Assembly (NCBI GenBank): GCA_002104985.1
Contig: MCGO01000110.1
Span: 1-64,000 of the forward strand
Source of the DNA: Rhizoclosmatium globosum
Lineage: Eukaryota > Chytridiomycota > Chytridiomycetes > Chytridiales > Chytriomycetaceae
Direction: 5' to 3'
DNA: 64,000 bases
Part shown: positions 44,674 to 54,510 of the stretch, one piece after another
Layout of the letters: every line of letters starts with the position of its first letter
Numbering within the stretch: the first letter of the stretch is position 1
Program-made: the position numbers and the translations under genes
Notes under the pieces: generated by a model
Told to the model about the DNA's origin: nothing
The model's input: only the letters and a program-made list of their open reading frames with translations
Databases searched by the model: none

Positions 44674-44931
44674 ATGTCCGCTCTTACTGCCCCTCAGCCC
44701 ATCTTTGTCCAAGACTCTATGCCAATCAAGCCCCCACACAAAGTCAATGAGATCGTGACATTGACGATTACTTTGATGAAGAAGATGACTATGAAGACGA
44801 CTTTTACCCAAGTTCATCGGTCAAGGCCAGTCCGGCCGGAACAAGCGTCAAACAGGAACAACAATGTACAACGCGAAACATATCCGCATTCAATCGGCGA
44901 AACAGGAAAAGATGCAACAAAAACGTAAAAT
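44674..44931 (+). CDS. Short acidic ORF with an apparent frame change (hypothetical)
   Basis: ATG 44674 gives 'MSALTAPQPIFVQDSMPIKPPHKVNE', after which the most protein-like continuation lies in another frame: 'RDIDDYFDEEDDYEDDFYPSS' region through 'NRRNRKRCNKNVK' to TAA near 44931. The uninterrupted frame instead runs into a Met/Thr/Lys-rich string ending at 44928. No GT-AG pair that joins the two in phase was found. It may be a small nuclear-type acidic protein with an indel, or chance. Low confidence. Confidence 0.25.
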
Positions 44932-45108
44932 AAAGTGAATTTAATCACACAGCCTTTTCAATCATTTTAAACAAACATCCATTGCATACCAATCATTCCC
45001 GCTGGATCTTCCGCTTTTCCTTCCAAATCAGTCATACAATCTTCCACTACAAATTCTCCTTTCGCTAACACGGCAGTGTCCGCATATCCATGGATATTCA
45101 GGTATTCC

Positions 45109-47022
45109 CTATAAGCCAACACTTTTTCGAGATAAAAGTTCTGGGGTAGATTCTATAGTTGCTATATGCCCTGCCACAGCACAGATAATCAAGAACTGCA
45201 TAAACAGGCAACACATGTCTTGACCAGAAAGGTTAGACTCTAACCCACTCGCGTGAAGCAATTTAAGAACAATAGCTTCCATTTGAGGTCCATTTGGCTT
45301 AATCAATTCAAAATAACTCATGAGTCTTTTTGTTCCCTTGGATTTGGATGTGTGGTGAATGATGGATACTGCGAGAGTCGGTTGAGTGGTGAATTTTCCG
45401 TCCGTTATTGTTGGAGCCTCAATCTTGACCGATAAATTGATTGTACTTTCAGGAGAAAGTGAAATTATTGTGTCCGATACTAAAGTATATGAGCGATCAT
45501 TTCGAATGGATTCTTCCGTTACAGCATTTTCGTTGTCATCATCGTCGCCGTCCACGTCATCATAACCTTTGTTATGAGTGTGAATTTCGTAGCAAGTCGT
45601 GGAATCAGTGTGTTGAAAGAGCAAGCGGAAGAAGGAGGTGCGGAACACAATGTCCTCTTCTTCTTCTTCATTGGTCACTCCAGTCTCGGAATCAGACTCA
45701 CTCATTCCCTCATCATCATGATCGAAAATCTCCTCTTCTTCGTCTTCTAAATTTTCAAGTTGATAGAACGTGTCTCCGTGTCTCCACTTTGAACGCGTTT
45801 GTCGATCAACGGTTTCCTTCACATCCTGGACATTCACGTCTTGCGACCTCCCTGTAAACCTCAAATCCGTAACATGAGCTTCAAACAACGCCTGCCCATA
45901 CACACGAAACAAAAACTCCCTATGAATCTTCTCAACACGTTTCCTCAACTTCTTAGCGAACCCAACTTCCCCTTCCTCACCCAGAACCCGCTTCCCCAAT
46001 TTCGATGTTCTCATCCATTCAATGCATGGAAGTTCAAGTGGAAACAGTGTTTTCCGACCAAACTCGTACGCGTCCCCGTCAGGTCCCACATGGTCAAAAC
46101 ATGCAATACCACCAAAACAACATGCAATAAACTCAATGGTGGAAAAGCTGTGCCATCCGAGGAGGCTCAACAGTCCGTCAAACGCGCGCATGAAATTCCG
46201 ACAGAATCCATCCTTGAGGTTCATGATTTGATATGGAAAGTATGGAAAGAGTTTGTTGGCTGACGTAGGACAATGCGCAAAGACATGACGAAGCTCTCGC
46301 TGAGAAAGGTCTTCAGGGACTTCTGTACAAAGGTCTTGGGGATTCGAGAATGGAACAATGTGTCCAAGTTGGTTCGACCGTGGAATCGCCATTTCAATCA
46401 TGGTTGTGTATTCTGTAAAGTAGCAGGTGAAGCGAAGGATTCCTCCGGCGAGGTTTTCTGCTGCTTTGGGGAGTCCCGTGGTTGGGATGCGGAATTGCGC
46501 GTCGATCGTGTCATCACGCCATGCGTGCTCATCCTCGCAAAATTGGATGTATCTGAAATGTTTCAGGAATGGGTATTGAGTTGGGAGCGAGTGGAGGAGG
46601 TTTGTGCGGTACGTAGGTTCAATGGCGTGGTAGACTTGGTTGAGAACAGTGTCGCGAAGAATATCATTTTGGAGAATGTGAGTTTTATGTTCAAGTATCC
46701 ATTGTGGTAGTTGTGTTGGGGGCAGCCATTGTGATGCAGTTACAATATCGGATTCAATGTGCTCAAAGAGAAGGTTGACAAAGCGAAGAGACTCGAAGTG
46801 TTGGTTTACAACGACGTTGAGATGTTTACAAGTTCGTGACAGGCGCGAAGCAGTGACTAATGTTTGAATGAATGGTATTGATAGAATCCATACTAATGAC
46901 GTTTGTTGTTCTGTGACAGCATGATTCTGAGGCTCGTCGACAGGAATGGCCTTTCGTCGTTTGGCGACTGAAGGTAATAAATTAGCTGCCAAACGAGACG
47001 AATGTTTAAAACACATACACAT
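45109..47022 (-). CDS. Large uncharacterised protein, possible F-box-like N terminus
   Basis: One uninterrupted 637-codon frame, too long to be chance. Near the N terminus 'SLVWILSIPF...VTASRLSRTCKHLNVVV' has the hydrophobic spacing of an F-box helix pair, and the divergent neighbour starts its own F-box with the same 'ILSIPF', but the fit is poor. The body contains a conserved-looking aromatic segment ('HSFSTIEFIACCFGGIACFDH'), and an acidic linker ('ENLEDEEEEIFDHDDEG', 'NEEEEEDIVF') at about 45650-45760. The start at 47022 (MCMCFKH...) is doubtful: 'gctaatttattaccttcag' just inside looks like an intron end, so the first exon may lie further upstream and overlap the neighbour's 5' region. 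Function unknown. Confidence 0.6.
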   Translation of the reverse strand: MCMCFKHSSRLAANLLPSVAKRRKAIPVDEPQNHAVTEQQTSLVWILSIPFIQTLVTASRLSRTCKHLNVVVNQHFESLRFVNLLFEHIESDIVTASQWLPPTQLPQWILEHKTHILQNDILRDTVLNQVYHAIEPTYRTNLLHSLPTQYPFLKHFRYIQFCEDEHAWRDDTIDAQFRIPTTGLPKAAENLAGGILRFTCYFTEYTTMIEMAIPRSNQLGHIVPFSNPQDLCTEVPEDLSQRELRHVFAHCPTSANKLFPYFPYQIMNLKDGFCRNFMRAFDGLLSLLGWHSFSTIEFIACCFGGIACFDHVGPDGDAYEFGRKTLFPLELPCIEWMRTSKLGKRVLGEEGEVGFAKKLRKRVEKIHREFLFRVYGQALFEAHVTDLRFTGRSQDVNVQDVKETVDRQTRSKWRHGDTFYQLENLEDEEEEIFDHDDEGMSESDSETGVTNEEEEEDIVFRTSFFRLLFQHTDSTTCYEIHTHNKGYDDVDGDDDDNENAVTEESIRNDRSYTLVSDTIISLSPESTINLSVKIEAPTITDGKFTTQPTLAVSIIHHTSKSKGTKRLMSYFELIKPNGPQMEAIVLKLLHASGLESNLSGQDMCCLFMQFLIICAVAGHIATIESTPELLSRKSVGL

Positions 47023-47054
47023 AAATCGATTCGTTTTGCAAACAAATCAATTGA

Positions 47055-48537
47055 ATGCCAGCAACTAAACGAAAGAAGAACCGGAAGCAACCCAAAAACC
47101 GAGCTTCCTCTCCGCCGTCTCCTCCTCAAAAGACTCAAAAGAGCGACAAACACATTCTCTCGATCCCATTTGAAGTTATTGCCCAAATCTTCACTTTGGT
47201 GGATCCAACAAACCCTTTCGCCACCTTCTCCCTACGCCGCATCTGCCGCCTGGTAAACCACTACCTTGTTAGTGAATACTTTGTATCACTGTACTTGTCA
47301 TGCAGTCCGCCATCTTACTCTGATGACTTTGGCTTGTCACTATTCGACCGTTTCTTCTTTTCGCCTGCTGCACCTGCCTCTTTTCAGCTGGAGTATGCAG
47401 ATCGCGTATTGAAGGTACAAAAGGGGAAATCATTCTACAGTGACCGAATGTGGGCGTACGTCACTCCGTCTATACTTCCGCCTGCTATCGGAAGAATAAC
47501 CCAGTTGACTACTCTATGCCTCAAAGGAATGTACCTGCAAGGAAATGTGCCTATGGAGATGAAGCTGTTGGTGAACTTGAAGGTTCTGGATTTATCAAAG
47601 AACAGACTCAGTGGGACCTTGGACGCCTTTGCAGATATGCAATCATTGACGGACTTGTGCATCCAAAAGAATGAATTCACTGGGATGTTACCAGCGAATC
47701 ATCGATGGATGAATCTTAAAATGCTTTCCGTATCGCATAATCGTCTCACTGGAGGCCTTGGCCCATGTTTCAACATGTTGAATCGCGATATTGAGCTTAT
47801 TTACTGCAATTCAAATTTATTTACGGGTGACGTTCCTGATTTGAGGGAGTTCTCGAACTTATATCACCTGTTTTTGAACAACAATTGCTTAACGGGCGAA
47901 TTACCTCCATTTTGCGAGGGGATGAATCTTCGGGTCTTGGTAAGATCATACAAATACCATTGTTTAAGTAACTCGTGTTTAATAGGTACTCACCTCGAAT
48001 GAGCTGAGTGGCTCAATTGAAGGACTTGGTTGGGAGTTTTTACATCATTTAACGAAATTGGACCTTGCTGAAAATCTATTTATGGGATCAATCCCTCGCG
48101 AACTTGGATCATTGTCGCGTCTTGAGGATCTCAACCTGCACTGGAACAGTTTTGAAAATTCAATCCCTAATGAACTTGGCTCTCTCGCAAATCTAATTCA
48201 TCTCAAGTTGAGCCAAAATAATCTCGAAGGTCATGTTCCTATTCCCCTGGCGCGTTTGTCGAAGTTGCGGTTTTTGCAATTGGATCATAATCTTTTTAGT
48301 GGCACTATTCCTCAAGAGTTTAGCGATTCGTTGTCGAAGAATCTATCACTACTTGCTTTGAATGATAATAACTTGGAAGGACCTTTGCCAAACGGAATGG
48401 GGCGATGGGGTGTAAAGAGACTGTTTCTGAAGGGCAACCAACGACTGAAGGGTGAAAGAATACCAGCTGATGTGCGGCCAAAGTCCAAAATGTGGCAGTT
48501 ATTGCGTGAAAATGGATTTGAGAAATATAGAACGTAG
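47055..48537 (+). CDS. F-box/leucine-rich repeat protein (plant-type LRRs)
   Basis: Start ATG 47055 (MPATKRKKNRKQ..., a basic region that may be a nuclear signal). One intron at about 47941-47985 (gtaaga...taatag) joins 'LRVL|VLTSNELSGSI'. Residues about 35-80 are F-box-like ('ILSIPFEVIAQIFTLVDP...FSLRRICRLVNHYL'). From residue about 140 there are ten or so LRRs of the LxxLxxLxLxxNxLxGxIPxx type: 'LLVNLKVLDLSKNRLSGTL', 'LTKLDLAENLFMGSIPREL', 'LEDLNLHWNSFENSIPNEL', 'LSKLRFLQLDHNLFSGTIP'. No signal peptide or transmembrane helix, so it is intracellular rather than a receptor. Likely an SCF adaptor; the target is unknown. Only 32 bp separate its ATG from that of the minus-strand neighbour. Confidence 0.8.
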
Positions 48538-48661
48538 CATATTGGAATCACATTAGTGTTCATTGTTAGGAGCTTCAGCCGCACTTATATCACTTGAATC
48601 ACCACAGTTATTCTTAAATGGACTTTTTTTTTGAGCATCACCGCAGAAATCATATCAGAAA

Positions 48662-50453
48662 ATGTCTCAGCCTATCCCGTCCGTTTCAACCTTGGACAAA
48701 GTGTACCTTCCAACACCAAGTGATGCAACTGTTGCACGTCACCAAGAACTTCATGCCGCGTTCGTTAATCGCTTTGGTACCGAACCAGACTTTGTTGCCC
48801 GTTCTCCAGGTCGTGTGAATATCATTGGGTGAGTCAACTCTACAGTGGCTCTTACATCACCACATAACTAATCAACTTGCCAGTGAACACATTGACTACT
48901 GTGGATTCTCTGTGCTTCCAATGGCTGTGGATAGGTATGGGTATCGACTTTAACTAGTGGTTGCTGAGCTGTCCCACAGAGACGTCTTGATTGCCGTTAC
49001 TGCCACCCCAAACACGGACCCTTCTCAACCATCCACGATCACTTTGACCAATGTGAATGGCGAGAAGTACAAGGAAGAGTCCTTCATCCACAAGCCAAAT
49101 GATCCCAACATTATCGAGATTGATGCCTCGGTCCACGCCTGGTCAAACTACTTCAAATGTGGATACAAGGTATGTATATTGAATTGAATTGGAATTCGCT
49201 TGATATCTCACCGTAATGCGCAGGGAATCCACGAGGACCTCAAGCTCACCACCCCAGCGCCACACTTGAACGTAATGATCTCCGGAAATGTCCCCGCCGG
49301 CGCTGGTCTCAGCAGCAGTTCCGCATTCGTATGCGCCACTGCCGTTGCCGTCGGAAGATCCGTCAACGCCCCGCTCATCAAACAGTCTCTCACCGAAACT
49401 GCCATCAGATCTGAACGCTACTCTGGTGTGCAAACTGGAGGAATGGACCAGTCTATTTCTATTATGGCTTCTCCTTCGTCTGCCTTGCTTATCCACTTCC
49501 ATCCTACTCTCTCCGCGGTTCCAGTCTTGATTCCTCCATCGACGCGTCCATACAAGTTTGTGGTTGCAAACAGTCTTGTTACCGCCGATAAGCATGTTAC
49601 TGCTGCCAAGAACTACAACTTGCGTGTTGTCGAGACTCGTGTCGCGGCTTCTATTCTGGGTGCTTGGGTCTCTGGATTCCATGAAGGAAAGGGTGAATTC
49701 CCAGGTCTCCAAACACTCCGTGGAGTCATTGATTTGTACTTGGAGAAGCAAAAAATTGAACTCGGTAGTGCTGCTGAGTTGGGAACTTCTGGTGCCGCAT
49801 ACATTGAGACTATTAAGAAGCTCGAGGCTATGACTGAAGTGGTCTTTGATGAGAAGTCGTACAGCTGCGATGATGTTGTTGTTACTCTTCAAAAGCACTT
49901 TGGTTCAACTCAGTTCCAGTCATGGGCTGATGTTGAGAAGGTGTTCTGCAAAGGAATTAGCGGTGTTTACTTGGACGATGGTTTGCAACTTAAGAAGCGC
50001 GTCCGTCACGTGTTTTCCGAAGCTAGAAGAGTTATTGAGTTTACTGAAGTCTGTGCATTGAACAAGCCAGTGTACAATGGTGGCAATGTTTTGACTGTAT
50101 GTTACAAACCACTTTTTGTATTTATTATTGACTGTTGTATTTAGGAACTCGGTAATCTTATGAATGCATCCCAAGCATCATGTGCTAAGGACTTTAACTG
50201 CTCATGTCCTGAGTTGGATGAATTGACTTCGCTCTGTTTGGAGTCTGGTGCCGTTGGATCGCGTTTGACTGGGGCTGGTTGGGGAGGATGCACTGTGTCT
50301 CTCGTTCCGGAAGAGCTGGTTGACTCCTTCATCAAGAAGGTGACAGACGGATACTACGCCAAGCATCAATCTGACTTGACTAACATTGGGGATTGGATTT
50401 TCGCCACCACACCAGGAGTTGGAGCCGTTGTGTTGGAGGGTTTGAAACTTTGA
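48662..50453 (+). CDS. GAL1: Galactokinase (GHMP kinase; GAL1/GALK2 type)
   Basis: Phosphorylates galactose (or GalNAc) at C1 with ATP, Leloir pathway. Start ATG 48662 (MSQPIPSVSTLDKVY). Introns at about 48829-48881, 48934-48978, 49169-49223 and 50099-50143. All GHMP motifs are present: the galactokinase signature '[22 protein letters not shown]', ATP-binding 'GNVPAGAGLSSSSAFVCATA', 'SGVQTGGMDQSISIMA' with the catalytic-base Asp, and motif 3 'SRLTGAGWGGCTVSLVP'. The wording '[16 protein letters not shown]' is closer to eukaryotic GALK2/fungal Gal1 than to bacterial GalK. The middle lid region is long (about 49700-50090), as in fungal proteins. Substrate preference between galactose and N-acetylgalactosamine is undecided. 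Confidence 0.93.
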
Positions 50454-50595
50454 TGTTGTTATTGTTCATTCTCATGACTTATGAATTCTAAATTTTGATG
50501 AATGTTGGATTTGAAATGTGATGAGGGTTTCTTTTCGTTGCGCTGTCAAAACTTGGAAACTCCACGAAACCCACACAAAACTGAACCAACGAGAA

Positions 50596-51152
50596 ATGGC
50601 CAACTCTGTCACCATCACTGTTCCTCAAGACTACGGCTATGTGATTGCCGTTCTTGTTGCCATCTACCTCCAGCAGAATGTTGTGTTCGTCATTGGTGTT
50701 GTTCAAGCCCGTATGAAAACTGGTATCAAGGCACCATCCTTCTATCCAAGAGACGACGAGATTAAGAAGCTTAAACTTTCTGCCGCTCAGGTAAGATGTC
50801 TGTGGTCTTTGCTTCTTCAACTGGCATCAGACAGCTATCAAACCTCCATCTAAAGCCGATGCTAACTCCGAACAAACAGGTGGAAGACTACATGTACGCT
50901 CAAAGAGTTCACCAGAACAACATGGAACTGATGAGTTTCTTTTTGCCCGTGTTCTTGATTGCTGGTTTGCACAACCCCGCCAATGTAGCTAATGCTGGTG
51001 CTGTTGTTGTATTGTTCCGCTTCATCTACGGCCTTGCTCCATGGAAGTCCACCTTGAGAAAGGTTAGCGGTCTCTACCACGTTGCAGAGTACTACATTCT
51101 CTTCCAAGCGGGCTCTTTTGCATACCATCTCCTCAATGGCCAGGCTCAGTAA
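50596..51152 (+). CDS. MGST3: MAPEG-family microsomal glutathione S-transferase (MGST3-like)
   Basis: Start ATG 50596 (MANSVTITVPQDYGYV); an upstream in-frame ATG at 50518 has no better context. One intron at about 50790-50879 joins 'LSAAQ|VEDYMYAQRVHQNNMELMS'. Four hydrophobic helices are visible: 'YVIAVLVAIYLQQNVVFVIG', 'MSFFLPVFLIAGL', 'ANAGAVVVLFRFIYGLA' and 'VAEYYILFQAGSFAYHLL'. The MAPEG signature is the 'AQRVHQNNMELMSFFLP' stretch, matching the family's RxHxNxxE pattern with Glu. Membrane enzymes of this type conjugate glutathione or reduce lipid hydroperoxides. Length of about 155 residues is normal for MGST3. Confidence 0.88.
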
Positions 51153-51248
51153 AGAATTATTCATATATAAAGTAAATTATGAATAAATTATGCTTGTTTA
51201 CATTCTCCAAGCAGTTTGCGCAAATCCCACACTTGCGATTCATCAGGC

Positions 51249-52085
51249 ATGACCCGACGAAACACAGGTTCTTGGCCGAACGACCTGGACGAGCGTCCAC
51301 TCTTTACCACTCTCCGACACCAGAAATCTCAGAGGCCTCAAAATTCTTCGCTCAACAAGACAGACTACAGCCAAACTCATCATCTTCCACCCACGATCGG
51401 CCATCCAGGCGTGCATATCCCGTCTCTTGCATACGCTCCACCAGGTCTTTCCACTGAGTTTATGTGGGAGTGCGAGTATGAAAAGCTTCCGTTGTCGTTT
51501 TTGGCGGACCATTTCCCTGTGAAACCTGCACCACTGTATCCAGCGAGACGCGATACTTTACTGCACCCTTCGTCAATGAGATTTTCAGAGTATGGTGGAA
51601 AGCGACACTTTGAAGAGGATGTTGATCACGTCACAGAACTGTTGGGAGGAGAGGGAGTTGCATCAATGTCGGTGGGAATGAATCATGCGCCAGAATACTA
51701 TGGGGCTGAAGTACACGATGAAAACGAGGTTGATCATGAGTTGGATCGGTTGAAAGATATGTGGAAGGATGTGAAGAAGGGATCAGTGAGCGTTGATGAG
51801 ATGAATGCTGAGATGAACCGATGGAGAAACGGAGAAGACAGCGTCGACTCTGGAACTGATGTTTCTGAGAGACTGCACCAAGAGAAGGTAGCCAAAACTG
51901 GATTTGGAAGAGTTCTGAAGGGGCAAATGCATGAACCTATTCGGTACTTGAACCAACAACATTCGAACGAAACCGACCCGGGTTGGAAGGAGCATCTCCA
52001 TGAACTTCGTGTTGCTGATATTGGATATGGAAGGGTGCCAAGAGGTGTCACTCCAGAGTATATTGAGCCGCTTGCGTTCTTCTGA
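51249..52085 (+). CDS. Uncharacterised protein with short internal repeats
   Basis: ATG 51249 opens a single exon of about 278 residues (MTRRNTGSWPNDLDERPLFTTL...). The C-terminal half contains two related segments, 'VAKTGFGRVLKGQMHEPIRYL' region and 'VADIGYGRVPRGVTPEYIEPL' region, each following a His/Glu-rich helix. An acidic helical middle (about 51600-51840) separates them from a Pro/Tyr-rich N-terminal half ('HFPVKPAPLYPARRDTLLHP'). No signal peptide or membrane segment. Short, tyrosine/proline-rich proteins of this texture are common among ciliary microtubule-associated proteins, but I recognise no named family. Confidence 0.6.
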   Translation: MTRRNTGSWPNDLDERPLFTTLRHQKSQRPQNSSLNKTDYSQTHHLPPTIGHPGVHIPSLAYAPPGLSTEFMWECEYEKLPLSFLADHFPVKPAPLYPARRDTLLHPSSMRFSEYGGKRHFEEDVDHVTELLGGEGVASMSVGMNHAPEYYGAEVHDENEVDHELDRLKDMWKDVKKGSVSVDEMNAEMNRWRNGEDSVDSGTDVSERLHQEKVAKTGFGRVLKGQMHEPIRYLNQQHSNETDPGWKEHLHELRVADIGYGRVPRGVTPEYIEPLAFF

Positions 52086-52194
52086 CCCCTCAAATGCATA
52101 GTTTGCGAATAGGAGTAAATATCGAATGTTTTCAGAGTGTGTACGTGCATGCAGTTTATTGGCCTTCTTCAAAGCCAGAGCCAAAGCCAAGTGA

Positions 52195-52464
52195 TCACAG
52201 CGGTCCCAGGGCATCCCTCCTATCTGGCACAACAGTCCCGCTCCACCACCGCTGAGCTTTCCGCACAATGAGTTGATCGAGACGGAACAAGTCGCTGTGG
52301 CTACGCTTTGCCTTCGCCGGATTCGCGGCTTCCCACTTTGCCTTGGCCCGCCGCCGATCGCGCTCGTGGATTGCGTAAGCGCCGACGCCAATCGACACAA
52401 AAATGAACTTGTCAAGTTGCGGCGACACAAAGTATAGATAGCGGAAGGGCTGCACAGACGCCAT
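52195..52464 (-). CDS. Small single-helix membrane protein (hypothetical, perhaps mitochondrial)
   Basis: ATG 52464 gives 89 residues: 'MASVQPFRYLYFVSPQLDKF', one hydrophobic helix 'FIFVSIGVGAYAI', then a highly basic stretch 'HERDRRRAKAKWEAANPAKAKR'. The layout (short N terminus, one helix, basic charged tail) is common in small inner-membrane subunits, but no family was recognised. Divergent from the Cys-containing gene at 52666, with about 200 bp between starts. No intron is needed. Confidence 0.5.
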   Translation of the reverse strand: MASVQPFRYLYFVSPQLDKFIFVSIGVGAYAIHERDRRRAKAKWEAANPAKAKRSHSDLFRLDQLIVRKAQRWWSGTVVPDRRDALGPL

Positions 52465-52665
52465 TTGATGGGTGGTTTTGTTGGTTTGGGAGAAAGAAGA
52501 AAGGAGAAAGAGACAACGAAAGAGCACTACCAAATTCAATATTTAATAACAAAGCATCAGCCGCCAGTTAAAAGTCGAATTCTGTGATCAATAAGAAGGA
52601 CACGGAGCAAGCCACCTAAATCATTGAAATCCGCAAGAAAACTCTTTCCCAATCAAATTGCATCA

Positions 52666-53362
52666 ATGGCCACCCCAATCTACTACCAAGCCGCCCAGCG
52701 ATACTTTGGGGCATCATGCACATCACCATTGGCTCTTATTACCTACCAATTCCAGACAACTTGCACAGGCACAAATGTCACAGCTCCACAGCCTTGTTTG
52801 GTCTCCGCCCCATTCGCAACCCAAAGCATCTGTGTCACTGATTACCAAAAGAATGGTGCCGCTACCTTTGGTTCCTTCGCTTACGCTGAGGTTGTTATTC
52901 ACTCCACGCCGGACTGCAGCAGCAAGACGAACATTGTTGGTGTAAGGTGCGAATCCAACCCGCCTCTCTCCATCACATTTTCTAAAAACCCTTATTATCG
53001 ACAGACAATACGCACTCAACAGTATCTTTCAGTGGGGTGTAAATGACAAGAATCAGGTCATTGCGGGAGTCAACTTGTATCGTCCAGAGAGAAAGGAGCT
53101 CCTCCTTGGACGATGCAAAGATACCACCTGTGGCACAGTCTTCTCTGATGTTTCTGATACTTTCCCTGCTGATGGACGTACTTGCTACAGGCCAGCAGAT
53201 TTGTTTAACCCTGGAACGTATGTCGTGACCACAATATACAATCCTGGAAGTGCGAAACCCGCTGCTGTGAGCTCTCCAAGTTTTGCGAAATCATCTTCTG
53301 GATCTGGGTTGGCTCCATTTGCCGTCTCTGTTGTTTCGCTCCTCCTTGCTCTCACCATTTGA
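52666..53362 (+). CDS. Cys-containing protein with GPI-signal-like C terminus, paralog 1
   Basis: ATG 52666 (MATPIYYQAAQRYFGASCTSP). One intron at about 52947-53005 joins 'NIVGVR|QYALNSIFQWGVN'. About 210 residues with about nine spaced cysteines ('TTCTGTNV', 'PQPCLVSAPF', 'QSICVTDY', 'LLLGRCKDTTCGTV', 'DGRTCYRPADLF'), suggesting disulfides and an extracellular fold. The C terminus 'SSSGSGLAPFAVSVVSLLLAL' has the small-residue plus hydrophobic pattern of a GPI-attachment signal. However, no N-terminal signal peptide precedes the first Cys, so either a signal-encoding exon was missed or the protein is not classically secreted. Paralog 2 is at 54914. Family not recognised. Confidence 0.75.
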
Positions 53363-53442
53363 TCAGTCAACTCAAGTGTCACATAATAGAGTTCAAATAA
53401 ATCTCATTTATTAGATCATTTTGCTTCTGCCATTAGTCACAC

Positions 53443-54510
53443 TCAGAGCTCAACAACTTCCAATAGCTGATTATGTGCTCTTGGACCACCTGCTGGTGGG
53501 AATCGGCGATCAAAAAACTCTATGTTGACTTCATCGCCGCCTTCCTTAATATTCCTTCCAACTACAACGATAGTCTCAGGCCGTAGCTCCGAAATCTTGT
53601 AAGACACGTTCCCTGCTTCAGTGAAGTTCAATTGTCTTGAAAAAGCGCGAGCAGCATCATCAAGGCGGTCAATCATTTCATAATGACGAGGCCATAACCG
53701 AATGGATACCAGGCGTAACCCCATGTTCTCCTCAAACATAAAACAAACGTACGAAAAATCGGCACAAACAAAGTGATGTGGCAGGTTCAAAGAAGTATGG
53801 AAGAGGTGCTGGCAGTTGCGGTACGACGTGAAAAAGTAGCGGCATTGAAAGGAAGTGATTTCAGGGGCAATTGGCAATTCGGAATATTCAATTATTTCTC
53901 CAGAGTTTCGATGGACTTGGTTAAAAACGCGGTCAGGTGGTGATCCAAATGATAGAGTTGAACTCCATTCAAGAATCGGGATCTCACGGGGACATTCGCG
54001 CCTATGGTTAATTAATTCGGGGGAGGGCGGTAGTAGTGGATCTAAGTTTTTGGGGTAGCAGGATTGACAGAAATTCGCGTGGTGGGAACACTGTTTCTTG
54101 TGGATGGAGAAAGACGTGAGTTCGGTTGAGAAGTGCGAGCAACCCTCCCAATCACACATAAGTAGAGGACAGCGCGAATGGAGCTTGAGAATTCCATAGT
54201 ATCCACATTTGCATTCGATGTTAAGCCAGTTTAGAGTCTCTTGTATTGCTGCTGCTGGCTGGGCTATTTGTTGTGGTTGTTCTGAGGGACCAAGGACTCT
54301 GCGGTCGAGGGGACATGTGTTTGAATTCTGGAACCACACCGACAGACATGATGTACAGAATGTGTGGCCGCAGCCGGGAAGGGTGGCGGGTGCAATGAAA
54401 CCATCTGTGCAGATTGTGCAGCGTAGATCAAGCTCATCAAGTAGCTCGTCAATATCCTCCTCCGAGCTGGTATTCACATAGTGCCATGGCGATCGTTCAC
54501 TGCTGTTCAT
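53443..54510 (-). CDS. RING finger plus TRAF-type zinc finger protein, probable E3 ligase
   Basis: ATG 54510 (MNSSERSPWHYVNTSSEED). Single exon of about 355 residues. The RING is near residues 30-70: 'CTICTDGFIAPATLPGCGHTFCTSCLSVW...CPLDRR', a C3HC4 ring. It is followed by TRAF/SIAH-like zinc fingers ('CKCGYYGILKLHSRCPLLMCDWEGCSHFS', 'HHANFCQSCYPKN'), read as separate short motifs. The C-terminal half is a globular region without a recognised fold. By analogy with RING/TRAF-finger proteins it probably acts as a ubiquitin ligase. A longer frame extends 5' to 54681 but is Cys/Trp-rich and looks non-coding. The gene lies convergent to paralog 1 and divergent from paralog 2 of the neighbouring family. 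Confidence 0.82.
   Translation of the reverse strand: MNSSERSPWHYVNTSSEEDIDELLDELDLRCTICTDGFIAPATLPGCGHTFCTSCLSVWFQNSNTCPLDRRVLGPSEQPQQIAQPAAAIQETLNWLNIECKCGYYGILKLHSRCPLLMCDWEGCSHFSTELTSFSIHKKQCSHHANFCQSCYPKNLDPLLPPSPELINHRRECPREIPILEWSSTLSFGSPPDRVFNQVHRNSGEIIEYSELPIAPEITSFQCRYFFTSYRNCQHLFHTSLNLPHHFVCADFSYVCFMFEENMGLRLVSIRLWPRHYEMIDRLDDAARAFSRQLNFTEAGNVSYKISELRPETIVVVGRNIKEGGDEVNIEFFDRRFPPAGGPRAHNQLLEVVEL

Noticed and set aside
52195..52464. Tim54-like N terminus
   Set aside because: Single helix plus basic tail is too generic and the protein is far shorter than Tim54.
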